A stretch of DNA of 64,000 nucleotides. It comes from JADJSS01 sp046329815. Its GTDB lineage: Bacteria > Bacteroidota > Bacteroidia > Chitinophagales > JADIYW01. The notes beneath the pieces were generated by a model. It was not told the origin of the DNA, did not search any database, and was given only the letters and a program-made list of their open reading frames with translations. The first letter of the stretch is position 1. Every line of letters begins with the position of its first letter. The stretch is from positions 372,001 to 436,000 of the forward strand of contig JAXLTY010000001.1 of the NCBI GenBank assembly GCA_046329815.1, written 5' to 3'. Below are positions 24,468-33,339 of the stretch, in pieces. The translations under genes and the position numbers were made by a program.

Positions 24468-25238
24468 ATGATATCAACTATTATTGTAGAAGACGATCCT
24501 GTTTTTAAAGATATGTTGTTGGATATGTTGCCAAAAGCAAATACCAAAACTAAGTTGATTGAGACTTGCTCTACATTACGGCAAGCCAAAGAATCTATAA
24601 ATAAAAACCAGCCACAATTATTACTGCTGGACGTTGAGTTACCTGATGGCAAGAGCATTGAATTGCTGGAACAATATGATGATAAAGGCACGTTTGAAGT
24701 TATTTTTGTTACATCATTTGATAAATATGCAATAGAAGCCATAAAAAAGAATGCAGCTGATTATATAATGAAACCTGTTAAACTGTATGAATTAAATGAT
24801 GCGCTGCACAAAGTAGAAAAGCGTTTAGCAATCTATAAAAAATTAGAAAAAACAGACGAACTGGAGAAATATGTTGCAACAATCAAACAGCAAAATACAC
24901 AGTCAAATAAAATAATGCTGAATACGGTGAATGATGGTGCCATTTTTGTTCAGGCAGGCGATATTATCAAACTCGAATCCGAAAGTAATTATTCAATTAT
25001 TTGCCTGGAAAACAATAAAAAGATTACTGTAGCAAAAACACTTTCCATATTTGAAGAAATGCTGGACAAGTTGGATTTCATGCGTGTGCATCGTTCATTC
25101 ATTATCAATCTTACTAAGATAAAAAGTATAAGAAATGATGCCGGAAATTATTTTGCGACCATGGCTGACGGCAGTTCTGTAGAAATATCACGCAGAAAAA
25201 AGAAAGAATTCTTTGAGCGCATTGCTTATAATTCATAA
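24468..25238 (+). CDS. LytTR family response regulator
   Basis: A 256-residue response regulator. Residues 1-120 are a receiver domain with acidic pair E8-D9, phospho-acceptor D55 (LLLLDVELPDG) and K102 in MKPVK. Residues 150-250 are a LytTR DNA-binding domain (IIKLESESNYSIICLENNKKI; FMRVHRSFIINLTKIKSI). Phosphorylation normally comes from a LytS/YehU-type kinase; none is adjacent. The ATG at 24468 matches the conserved receiver start; the TTG at 24420 would add 16 unrelated residues. It is flanked by a gap of about 200 bases upstream and a convergent gene downstream. Confidence 0.93.
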   Translation: MISTIIVEDDPVFKDMLLDMLPKANTKTKLIETCSTLRQAKESINKNQPQLLLLDVELPDGKSIELLEQYDDKGTFEVIFVTSFDKYAIEAIKKNAADYIMKPVKLYELNDALHKVEKRLAIYKKLEKTDELEKYVATIKQQNTQSNKIMLNTVNDGAIFVQAGDIIKLESESNYSIICLENNKKITVAKTLSIFEEMLDKLDFMRVHRSFIINLTKIKSIRNDAGNYFATMADGSSVEISRRKKKEFFERIAYNS

Positions 25239-25249
25239 GCCAGACAACT

Positions 25250-25828
25250 TTAATGTTGTTTTACACCGTGTTCAATCTTTTTACTTGGTATCAGCCAAAT
25301 CGCAGCAACAACAGCAAATAAAGCTAATGAAACGGAAGCATTCCAGTAAGCAACCGGTATTGCCGATGAGTACGCAACAATAGAAAACGCTTGTTTCCAG
25401 TCTAATTTTATTACTTGTTTTAATTGATCATCTTCATCAATGCACTTATAAATATTGTAGTTTAAAATACTGTATGAAAATCCGCACAACAATAATAATA
25501 CTGCATACAAACTTACTGTAAAAGCAGCGAAGCGTGTTTCATCCATCCATTTTGTTGCAAACGGAACCAGCGACAGCCAAAACAATAAATTCAAATTCGA
25601 CCACATAATTCCGGCTGAAACTTTCTTTGCAGTATGTAATAAATGATGATGGTTGTTCCAGTAAATTCCAACCATTAAAAAACTTAATAAATATCCAAAC
25701 AAGGATGGCAGCAAATCTAAAAATCCGTTCCAGTCTGCAGTATGTGGTGGTTTTATTTCTAAAACCATTATGGTTATGATAATAGCTAAAACTCCGTCAC
25801 TGAATGCTTCTAAACGATTTTTATTCAT
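25250..25828 (-). CDS. TMEM175 (DUF1211) family potassium channel-like protein
   Basis: A 192-residue integral membrane protein with about six hydrophobic spans. The first begins with the family mark RLEAFSDGVLAIIITIMVLE (R-x3-FSD). In prokaryotes such proteins assemble as tetramers and conduct K+; channel activity here is inferred from family. The length matches the single-repeat bacterial form. Its stop lies 11 bases from the convergent LytTR gene. Confidence 0.88.
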   Translation of the reverse strand: MNKNRLEAFSDGVLAIIITIMVLEIKPPHTADWNGFLDLLPSLFGYLLSFLMVGIYWNNHHHLLHTAKKVSAGIMWSNLNLLFWLSLVPFATKWMDETRFAAFTVSLYAVLLLLCGFSYSILNYNIYKCIDEDDQLKQVIKLDWKQAFSIVAYSSAIPVAYWNASVSLALFAVVAAIWLIPSKKIEHGVKQH

Positions 25829-25862
25829 CTAAATAATTATGTTTTATAAAGAAAAAAAATGA

Positions 25863-26291
25863 TCATTCATCTTTGAAACCGCATTTCTTGTGCGTTCCAT
25901 CACAAAATGGTTTATTGTCCGATTGTCCGCATCTACAAAGATAGATTTCACTGTGTATCTCTTCTTTTCCATCTTTGTGTTTTAATGATAAGCTTCCTTT
26001 TATCATCAATGGTCCATTTTTTAATACTGCAATCTCAGTTGAAGTAAAATCATTTTTAGAATTATCTTCATTTTTGAATTCATCTTTAATGCTCAATGCG
26101 CCACTCGGACAAAGATGTACTTGTTCTGTAATTTGTTGTGATGTTGCTTTTGCAACATCGATCCATGGCTTTATTTTCGGATTGAAAACATCACCTAATC
26201 CATGCCAGCATTTTGCCGAATGAATACATTTTTTCGGCTGCCATACTACAGTAATTTCACCATTAGTATATTCTTTGATTATATCTTCCAT
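25863..26291 (-). CDS. Two-domain iron-sulfur protein (Fer4_19 plus CDGSH)
   Basis: A 142-residue soluble protein. The N-terminal half is a divergent 4Fe-4S mono-cluster domain (C22, C28 and C61 in CIHSAKC and HLCPSGAL). The C-terminal half is a CDGSH 2Fe-2S domain with complete ligands C119, C121, C130 and H134 (LCRCGQSDNKPFCDGTH). Such proteins are thought to take part in electron transfer or Fe-S and redox sensing; no partner is fixed. It sits in a run of small stress or redox genes (GNAT, VOC, pirin) with separate transcription units. Confidence 0.9.
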   Translation of the reverse strand: MEDIIKEYTNGEITVVWQPKKCIHSAKCWHGLGDVFNPKIKPWIDVAKATSQQITEQVHLCPSGALSIKDEFKNEDNSKNDFTSTEIAVLKNGPLMIKGSLSLKHKDGKEEIHSEIYLCRCGQSDNKPFCDGTHKKCGFKDE

Positions 26292-26363
26292 ATTTCTGAT
26301 ATAAGATTTAAGATTTGAAATTTTAATTTCTTAATTCAAACAACTACGAACCATTAACAATGA

Positions 26364-26651
26364 CTATTTCTTCCAAACATCAGCATATTCAGGCGTTTTA
26401 TGAAACACTGCATTTGCATACGGACACTGCGGAATGATTTTGTAACCTTTTTCGCGCGCAAACTGAACACCGGCATCTACTAGTTTTCTGCCAATACCTT
26501 TGCCTTCAGCAGCCGGCAATACTACAGTGTGTTCTATAAGCATTGTTTTTTCATCAGTCATAATGTATGACATGAAAGCGATCTTTTTTTGTTGTTCGTC
26601 CTGAATAAAAAATTCGCCATTCGTTAAGTGATGTTGATGTTGTATTTCCAT
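26364..26651 (-). CDS. GNAT family N-acetyltransferase (YjdJ-like, short)
   Basis: A 95-residue minimal GNAT fold of the YjdJ/Gtn type. The acetyl-CoA pyrophosphate loop is AEGKGIGRKLVDAGVQFARE, followed by the strand YKIIPQCPYANAVF and the conserved terminal HKTPEYADVW. Short GNATs of this type have uncertain substrates; NATD1-like members act on small molecules or proteins. The length is typical. It is divergent from the VOC-family gene. Confidence 0.9.
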   Translation of the reverse strand: MEIQHQHHLTNGEFFIQDEQQKKIAFMSYIMTDEKTMLIEHTVVLPAAEGKGIGRKLVDAGVQFAREKGYKIIPQCPYANAVFHKTPEYADVWKK

Positions 26652-26716
26652 AATTTTTAAAAATAATATTTTGAATTGAAATTTAGCAAACTATTTTCCT
26701 GAATACCATTTCACCG

Positions 26717-26724
26717 TATATTTG
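26717..26724 (+). promoter_or_regulatory. -7 box of the VOC gene
   Basis: TATATTTG matches TAnnTTTG and lies 20 bases before the ATG at 26745. No clear -33 TTG. Confidence 0.5.
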
Positions 26725-26744
26725 AAGTAATCAAATAAACAGCA

Positions 26745-27272
26745 ATGAAACGAAAAATAGTAATCACAACTGCATTTATCATATCATTCGGACTTGGTTT
26801 TGCTTTTAAGACATTGCTGACAACCATCAGCGAAGATAAAATTTCATCTAAAAAAGCGACTGGCATTGGTGGTGTTTTTTTCAAATGCAAAGATCCAAAA
26901 AAGGTAAGAGCATGGTATCAAAAACATCTTGGTTTAAATACGAATCAGTATGGTGCTGTTTTTGAATGGCGGCAAGGTGCAGACTCGACACAAAAAGGTT
27001 TTACGCAATGGAGTCCGTTCAATGAAAAAACCAAATATTTTGAGCCATCTACCAAAGATTTCATGATCAATTACAGAGTGGAAAACCTGGAAGCACTTGT
27101 TGCGCAACTCAGAAAAGACAGTGTTACTATTACTGATACTATTGAAAGTGTTGAATACGGAAAATTCGTACACATTATGGATATTGAAGGCAACAAAATT
27201 GAATTGTGGCAACCAAATGATGTTGAGTTTGACAAATTAGGCAAACAAATTGGTGCTGAGACGACGAAGTAA
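26745..27272 (+). CDS. VOC (glyoxalase/bleomycin-resistance fold) protein with N-terminal membrane anchor
   Basis: A 175-residue protein. Residues 4-26 form a hydrophobic anchor or uncleaved signal (IVITTAFIISFGLGFAFKTLL). Residues 40-160 are one VOC module (GIGGVFFKCKDPKKVRAWYQKHLGL; FVHIMDIEGNKIELWQP) with the final E as a likely metal ligand. VOC enzymes bind divalent metals and act on small molecules; the substrate is unknown. An exported or membrane-tethered VOC protein is less usual than a cytosolic one. Confidence 0.85.
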   Translation: MKRKIVITTAFIISFGLGFAFKTLLTTISEDKISSKKATGIGGVFFKCKDPKKVRAWYQKHLGLNTNQYGAVFEWRQGADSTQKGFTQWSPFNEKTKYFEPSTKDFMINYRVENLEALVAQLRKDSVTITDTIESVEYGKFVHIMDIEGNKIELWQPNDVEFDKLGKQIGAETTK

Positions 27273-27284
27273 TAATATAAGAAA

Positions 27285-27316
27285 CTCGAAGATTTTTATT
27301 ATACAAAATCTTCGAG
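27285..27316. terminator. Bidirectional terminator between VOC and pirin genes
   Basis: A 12-bp stem, CTCGAAGATTTT (27285-27296) with AAAATCTTCGAG (27305-27316), with a loop of 8, lies between convergent genes and is flanked by T-rich sequence on both strands. Confidence 0.85.
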
Positions 27317-27331
27317 CTTTTCATTATTACC

Positions 27332-28033
27332 TTATTTCATTGGTACTTCAACTATCAGTAATTTTGAAGGTTGAGTAACATTTATCTGAAATTCAGTCGT
27401 GTCTGTAATTCCAATGGCATCGCGTTTTGACAACTTGTTACCATCAATTTCTATTTCGCCTTCAGTTACCATTAAGTAAACGCCATTGCCTTCTTTATTT
27501 AGTTTATAAGACGTTGCTGCTGTAAAGTTTCCTAATGAAAAATAAGCATCCTGGTTGATCCAAAGTGCATTGTGTTCTGCGTTTGGACTCACCACTATTT
27601 GCCAGTTATTTTCTCTTTCTTTTTCATCAAATGTGCGTTGCTCATAGCGTGGCGCGATATTTACTTTTTTAGGAAAAACCCAGATCTGGAATAAGTTCAC
27701 ATCTTCATCAGCCGTTGCATGCTCTGAGTGCATGATGCCTGAACCGGCGCTCATGATCTGCACATCACCTGCTTTAATAATGCCCGAATTACCAACAGAA
27801 TCTTTGTGCTGCAAAGCACCTTTCAACGGAATAGTAACAATTTCCATATTGTTGTGCGGATGCATACCAAAGCCAAAACCGGCTTCTACTATATCATCGT
27901 TCAACACGCGAAGTGTGCCAAATTGTTCTTTTTTCGGATCGTAATAACCGGCAAAACTAAATGAATGATGTGCATTTAACCATCCGTGATTTGCATGACC
28001 TCTGTCGTTTGCTTTGTGAATTACTGTGTTCAT
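27332..28033 (-). CDS. Pirin family protein
   Basis: A 233-residue bicupin. The N-terminal cupin holds the metal-binding set H58, H60, H102 and E104 (GFGFGMHPHNNMEIVTIPLKG; SAGSGIMHSEHA), matching the iron site of human pirin and E. coli YhhW. Bacterial members include quercetin 2,3-dioxygenases; the biological substrate is seldom known. The C-terminal cupin lacks metal ligands as usual. It follows a MarR-type gene on the same strand with a 74-base gap. Confidence 0.93.
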   Translation of the reverse strand: MNTVIHKANDRGHANHGWLNAHHSFSFAGYYDPKKEQFGTLRVLNDDIVEAGFGFGMHPHNNMEIVTIPLKGALQHKDSVGNSGIIKAGDVQIMSAGSGIMHSEHATADEDVNLFQIWVFPKKVNIAPRYEQRTFDEKERENNWQIVVSPNAEHNALWINQDAYFSLGNFTAATSYKLNKEGNGVYLMVTEGEIEIDGNKLSKRDAIGITDTTEFQINVTQPSKLLIVEVPMK

Positions 28034-28107
28034 TTTATTATTCTCTTTTATTTTTAAATTTAGTTGAAATTACAACTATTGTATATACAAACATTAAAAT
28101 AAAAAAT

Positions 28108-28566
28108 TTAGTTCCTTATTTTGTCTAAAATTAAATTTAATTGCTCTAATTCTTTTTCGGTGACATTTTTAAAATGTGGCGGCGCTTCATCTTCTTTGAT
28201 GAGTTTATCTAATTCGAGCAATAATTCCAATCCTTTTTCGGTAATGTTAATATCGACCTGTCTTCTGTTTTTTTGATTGATTTCGCGTGTAACTAATTCT
28301 TTTTGTTTTAATTTTTCTACCAATCTTGTTGCATTGGACATTTTATCGATCATTCTTTCAGTGATCTGGTTCAACATAACTGGTTTTGGATGCTGACCTC
28401 GAAGTATGCGCAACACATTATATTGTTGATTAGATAAGCCATAATTTTTGAACAGCTTATAAAAATTACCTTCAAGCCAGTTGCTTGTAAATAAAATATT
28501 GATGTGAGTTTTCACATAAATACTGGCAAATTTCTTCTGGTTAATTTCGTCTTCTATTGTCTTCAT
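28108..28566 (-). CDS. MarR family transcriptional regulator
   Basis: A 152-residue winged-helix regulator: LSNQQYNVLRILRG, then recognition region NQITERMIDKMSNATRLVEKLKQKELVTREI and wing NQKNRRQVDINITEKGLELL, as in MarR. The ATG at 28566 is used; a TTG at 28578 would add four residues. MarR proteins often repress adjacent redox or efflux genes, so control of the pirin gene downstream on the same strand is a fair inference (MarR-pirin pairs recur in bacteria). Confidence 0.92.
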   Translation of the reverse strand: MKTIEDEINQKKFASIYVKTHINILFTSNWLEGNFYKLFKNYGLSNQQYNVLRILRGQHPKPVMLNQITERMIDKMSNATRLVEKLKQKELVTREINQKNRRQVDINITEKGLELLLELDKLIKEDEAPPHFKNVTEKELEQLNLILDKIRN

Positions 28567-28581
28567 AATCAACTGCAATTA

Positions 28582-28887
28582 CTATGCTTGTGTTGTCGGA
28601 TTTCCGAAATTCAATGGCAACGCTATTTGTTCATGGTCTTTTATTTCACCGTGCATTTGTTCAAATTTGCGTACGTTTTCTGTTAATGCAAACATCAAAC
28701 GTTTAGCGTGTTGTGGTGTTACTATGATTCTTGATTTTACTTTTGCTTTTGGAACACCAGGTGAAACGCGCACAAAATCGAACACAAATTCCTGATTGGA
28801 ATGTGTAATAATTGCTAAGTTTGCGTACTCACCTTCTGCAATATCTTCAGGCAATTCTATATTTATCTGGTTTTGATTTTCTTCCAT
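28582..28887 (-). CDS. DUF3467 domain protein
   Basis: A 101-residue protein matching DUF3467: INIELPEDIAEGEYANLAIITHS, EFVFDFVRVSPG and KSRIIVTPQHAKRLMFAL. The family is widespread, function unknown. The ATG at 28887 is preferred; the longer ORF (to 28935) runs through the rpoC terminator hairpin. The gene follows rpoC after that terminator and precedes marR by 15 bases, so it may share a transcript with marR. Confidence 0.9.
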   Translation of the reverse strand: MEENQNQINIELPEDIAEGEYANLAIITHSNQEFVFDFVRVSPGVPKAKVKSRIIVTPQHAKRLMFALTENVRKFEQMHGEIKDHEQIALPLNFGNPTTQA

Positions 28888-28916
28888 TTTCTCTCTGCTT
28901 TTTACATCATAAAGAT

Positions 28917-28948
28917 AAAAAAAGCTGCCATACAAGGCAGCTTTTTTT
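28917..28948. terminator. Terminator of the rpoBC operon
   Basis: A 13-bp stem with core GCTGCC (28924-28929) and GGCAGC (28936-28941), flanked by A7 and T7, lies 18 bases after the rpoC stop. The symmetric A/T flanks make it work in either direction. Confidence 0.9.
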
Positions 28949-28965
28949 ATGTAATGTAATTGTAA

Positions 28966-31900
28966 TTATTCTTCAACATCTTCGATCATCGCTTTTTTTG
29001 CCATCATGCGTTCATATTCTTTTTTAGAACCTACCGCAAAATTTTCAAACTCGCGAACACCGGTACCAGCAGGAATTCTGTGTCCAACAATTACGTTTTC
29101 TTTCAAACCTTTCATCGGATCAACTTTACCGTTGATAGCTGCCTGGTTCAATACTTTCGTAGTTTCCTGGAAAGATGCCGCAGAAATCCAGCTATGTGTA
29201 CCTAATGAAGAACGTGTGATACCTTGTAACAACGGACTTGCTGTTGCTGGAATGGCATCTCTGAATTCAACCGGTTTTCTGTCGTTGCGTTTCAAGAAAG
29301 AATTTTCTTCTCTGATCTGACGCATAGTACAGATTTGACCAATCACTAATTGTTCAGAATCACCTTGTTCAGTAATAACTTTTTTATCGAAAATGTAGTC
29401 GTTTTGTTCGATGAAATCGAATTTATCAACCGTTTCATTTTCCAGGAATTTAGTATCACCGGCATCACTGATCAATACATCGCTCATCATTTGTTTTACG
29501 ATTACTTCGATGTGTTTATCGTTGATACGTACACCTTGTAAACGGTAAACTTCCTGAATTTCATTCACTAAATATGCTTGTAACGCAGCAGGTCCTTTGA
29601 TTTTCAGGATATCGCTTGGCGTAATTGCACCATCAGATAAAGGCATACCAGCTTTCACAAAGTCGCCATCCTGAACTAAGATATGTTTCGTTAATGGAAC
29701 CAAGTATTTTTTCTGAACGCCATCTTTTGACGTAATGGTTACTTCACGGTTACCACGTTTAATTTTTCCGAACGTTGCTTGTCCGTCAATCTCAGAAACT
29801 TTCGCCGGATTGGATGGATTACGTGCTTCGAATAACTCTTGTACACGTGGAAGACCACCTGTAATATCTCGTACTTTAGATAAGATACGCGGAATTTTCA
29901 CGATGATAGCACCAGGCACAATTTCCTGACCATCTTCAACAGAAATATGTGCACCTACCGGAACTGAATAAGAATACAATTCTTTTCCTTTTTCATCAAC
30001 GATCAATAATGACGGAGATTTTTTCTTATCACGAGATTCGATCGTTACTTTTTCACGGTGACCTGTTTGCTCTTCAACCTCTTCTCTGTATGTGATACCT
30101 TCAATTACATGTTCGTATTTGATAGAACCTTTAAACTCAGAAACGATAACGTTGTTGAATGGATCCCAGGAAGAAATTAAATCACCTTTTTTCACTTTTT
30201 GCCCATTTTTCACAGACAATATCGCACCGTAAGGAATATTATTTGTAATTAGAACTCTATCAGATGCTTCATCAATGATATTGATTTCACCTGTTCTTCC
30301 AATTACTACTAAACGAACTTCGCCATCTTCACCTTCTTGTTTAACTGTTTTAATAGAATCGAATTCTAATTTACCATCGAATTTAGCAACCATTTGAGAT
30401 TCTGTCGCAACAGAAGCTGCAGTACCACCTGTGTGGAAAGTACGTAATGTTAACTGTGTTCCTGGCTCACCGATGGATTGTGCGGCGATGATACCAACTG
30501 CATCACCATATTGCGCATAACGGTTGTTCGTTAAGTTTCTGCCATAACATTTAGCACAAACACCACGACGCATTTCACACGTTAATACTGAACGGATCTC
30601 AACACTTTCTATTGGTGAATCTTCAATTTTTTGTGCAATTGCTTCTGTAATCAATTCGCCTTCTCTTACCAGCAATTCGCCAGTAATTGGATGAACAACA
30701 TCCAATAATGCAGTTCTTCCTGAAATTCTTTCTGTTAATGATTCGATGATCTCTTCATTTTCTTTCAACGCAGCAATATTTAAACCTCTTAAAGTTCCGC
30801 AATCTTCGCCATTGATAACAACGTCTTGTGCAACGTCAACCAAACGACGTGTTAAGTAACCAGCATCTGCCGTTTTTAACGCCGTATCCGCCAAACCTTT
30901 ACGCGCACCGTGTGTGGAAATGAAGTATTCCAATACGTTCAAACCATCTTTGAAGTTAGAAAGAATCGGATTTTCGATAATCTCACCACCAGTTGAACCA
31001 GATTTACGAGGTTTTGCCATCAATCCACGAATACCAGCCAACTGTTTAATTTGTTGTTTCGAACCACGCGCTCCAGAATCCAACATCATATACACGGAGT
31101 TGAAACCTTGTTTGTGAGTAGAAATTTCTTTCATCAATGTTTCTGTGATACGTGTATCTACACGAGTCCAGATATCAATGATTTGGTTATAACGTTCGTT
31201 GTTTGTGATCAAACCCATGTTAAAGTTTGACCAAACTTCATCTACTTCTTCAGTAGCACCTGTCAATAATTTATGTTTAACATCAGGAATGATCAAGTCA
31301 TCAATATTGAATGACAAACCACCTTTGAATGCCTGACGGTAACCTAATTCTTTAATATCATCCAGGAATTTAACTGTAGTTGGAATATCTGTAGTGATCA
31401 ACACATCACCAATTACATTTTTTAAATTCTTTTTCGTCAATAAATCATTTACATAGCTGCATTTTGCAGGAACTACTTCATTAAATAATAAACGACCAAC
31501 GGTTGTATCAATCAATTTTTGTTTTGCTTCGCCGTTTTCGATAATGCGTACTTTACATTTTACATTTGCATGTAAATCTACTTTATTTTCATTCAAAGCA
31601 ATGATCGCTTCTTCTGATGAATAAAACACACGACCTTGACCACGCACCACATCATCACCAATCGTTTTTTTACCTTTTGTAAGATAGTATAAACCTAAAA
31701 CCATGTCTTGTGATGGAATAGTGATTGGTGTTCCGTTTTGCGGATTCAAGATATTGTGCGAAGACAACATTAATATTTGCGCTTCAATAATTGCTGCATT
31801 GCTCAATGGAACGTGCACTGCCATTTGGTCACCGTCGAAATCGGCATTGAACGATGTACATACCAATGGATGCAACTGAATCGCTTTTCCTTCAATTAAT

Positions 31901-33285
31901 TTCGGTTGAAATGCCTGCATGGACAAACGGTGTAATGTTGGAGCACGGTTTAACATGATTGGATGACCTTTCATTACGTTTTCCAAGATGTCCCAAATTA
32001 CCGCTTCTTTTTTATCTACTAATTTTTTAGCTGATTTAACCGTTTTAACGATACCACGCTCTAATAATTTACGAATGATAAACGGTTTGAATAACTCAGC
32101 CGCCATATCTTTTGGTAAACCACATTCGTGCAATTTCAATTCCGGTCCAACAACGATAACTGAACGACCTGAATAATCCACACGCTTACCTAATAAGTTT
32201 TGACGGAAACGACCTTGTTTACCTTTCAAAACATCTGATAAAGATTTTAACGCACGACCACCTTCTGCTTTTACTGCATTTGATTTACGTGAGTTATCGA
32301 ATAACGAGTCAACCGCTTCCTGTAACATACGTTTTTCGTTACGTAAGATTACTTCCGGCGCTTTGATCTCGATTAATCGTTTTAAACGATTATTTCTGAT
32401 AATTACACGACGATATAAATCGTTCAAATCTGATGATGCAAAACGACCGCCATCCAATGGAACTAACGGACGCAATTCAGGTGGAACGACCGGTAAATAC
32501 TGAACGATCATCCATTCAGGACGATTTTCGATATGTTCGTTAGCTTCGCGGAATGCTTCAACAACGCTCAAACGTTTTAACGCTTCTGATTTACGTTGTT
32601 GTGATGTTTCGTTTGATGCTTTGTGACGCAATTCACCTGATAATTTTTTCAAATCAATTCTTGCTAATAAATCGCGAGCTGCCTCGCCACCCATTTTTGC
32701 GATAAATTTATTCGGATCATCATCAGATAATAATTGATTGTCTTTTGGTAAAGCATCCAAAATATCTAAATATTCTTCTTCCGTAATTAAATCCAAATAT
32801 TTAGTTTTTTTGCTTTCGCCATTTACCGGAACGCCATCTTCCGTAACACCTGCCTGAATTACTACATAACGTTCGTAGTAAACGATAGACTCGATATTTT
32901 TAGAAGACAAGCCCAACATGTAACCGATCTTATTCGGCAACGATTTGAAGTACCAGATATGTACAACAGGCACCACCAATTTGATGTGTCCCATTCTTTC
33001 GCGACGTACTTTTTTCTCTGTTACTTCCACACCACAACGATCGCACACAATACCTTTGTAACGGATACGTTTGTACTTACCGCAAAAACATTCGTAATCT
33101 TTAGTTGGTCCGAAAATACGCTCGCAGAACAAACCTTCCATTTCCGGCTTGTAGGTTCTGTAGTTGATCGTTTCCGGTTTTTTCACTTCACCATACGAAC
33201 GCTCTAAAATAGAATCCGGCGAAGCCAATTTCAACGTTATCGTTGAAAACTCTGTGTTGATTTTGTTATCCTTTTTGAAAGGCAT
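28966..33285 (-). CDS. rpoC: RNA polymerase beta' subunit
   Basis: A 1439-residue catalytic subunit of RNA polymerase. The N-terminal zinc ribbon is ECFCGKY then CDRCGVE; the invariant Mg2+-binding loop is NADFDGDQMAVH; the second zinc site includes CEMRRGVCAKCYGR; the trigger-loop region is TQLTLRTFHTGG. All motifs are intact. It lies 54 bases after rpoB and ends the long operon. Confidence 0.99.
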   Translation of the reverse strand: MPFKKDNKINTEFSTITLKLASPDSILERSYGEVKKPETINYRTYKPEMEGLFCERIFGPTKDYECFCGKYKRIRYKGIVCDRCGVEVTEKKVRRERMGHIKLVVPVVHIWYFKSLPNKIGYMLGLSSKNIESIVYYERYVVIQAGVTEDGVPVNGESKKTKYLDLITEEEYLDILDALPKDNQLLSDDDPNKFIAKMGGEAARDLLARIDLKKLSGELRHKASNETSQQRKSEALKRLSVVEAFREANEHIENRPEWMIVQYLPVVPPELRPLVPLDGGRFASSDLNDLYRRVIIRNNRLKRLIEIKAPEVILRNEKRMLQEAVDSLFDNSRKSNAVKAEGGRALKSLSDVLKGKQGRFRQNLLGKRVDYSGRSVIVVGPELKLHECGLPKDMAAELFKPFIIRKLLERGIVKTVKSAKKLVDKKEAVIWDILENVMKGHPIMLNRAPTLHRLSMQAFQPKLIEGKAIQLHPLVCTSFNADFDGDQMAVHVPLSNAAIIEAQILMLSSHNILNPQNGTPITIPSQDMVLGLYYLTKGKKTIGDDVVRGQGRVFYSSEEAIIALNENKVDLHANVKCKVRIIENGEAKQKLIDTTVGRLLFNEVVPAKCSYVNDLLTKKNLKNVIGDVLITTDIPTTVKFLDDIKELGYRQAFKGGLSFNIDDLIIPDVKHKLLTGATEEVDEVWSNFNMGLITNNERYNQIIDIWTRVDTRITETLMKEISTHKQGFNSVYMMLDSGARGSKQQIKQLAGIRGLMAKPRKSGSTGGEIIENPILSNFKDGLNVLEYFISTHGARKGLADTALKTADAGYLTRRLVDVAQDVVINGEDCGTLRGLNIAALKENEEIIESLTERISGRTALLDVVHPITGELLVREGELITEAIAQKIEDSPIESVEIRSVLTCEMRRGVCAKCYGRNLTNNRYAQYGDAVGIIAAQSIGEPGTQLTLRTFHTGGTAASVATESQMVAKFDGKLEFDSIKTVKQEGEDGEVRLVVIGRTGEINIIDEASDRVLITNNIPYGAILSVKNGQKVKKGDLISSWDPFNNVIVSEFKGSIKYEHVIEGITYREEVEEQTGHREKVTIESRDKKKSPSLLIVDEKGKELYSYSVPVGAHISVEDGQEIVPGAIIVKIPRILSKVRDITGGLPRVQELFEARNPSNPAKVSEIDGQATFGKIKRGNREVTITSKDGVQKKYLVPLTKHILVQDGDFVKAGMPLSDGAITPSDILKIKGPAALQAYLVNEIQEVYRLQGVRINDKHIEVIVKQMMSDVLISDAGDTKFLENETVDKFDFIEQNDYIFDKKVITEQGDSEQLVIGQICTMRQIREENSFLKRNDRKPVEFRDAIPATASPLLQGITRSSLGTHSWISAASFQETTKVLNQAAINGKVDPMKGLKENVIVGHRIPAGTGVREFENFAVGSKKEYERMMAKKAMIEDVEE

Positions 33286-33339
33286 GGTATTTTATTTTTA
33301 AATTCTAAAAATTAAATTCTAACTATAACGATACGCTGA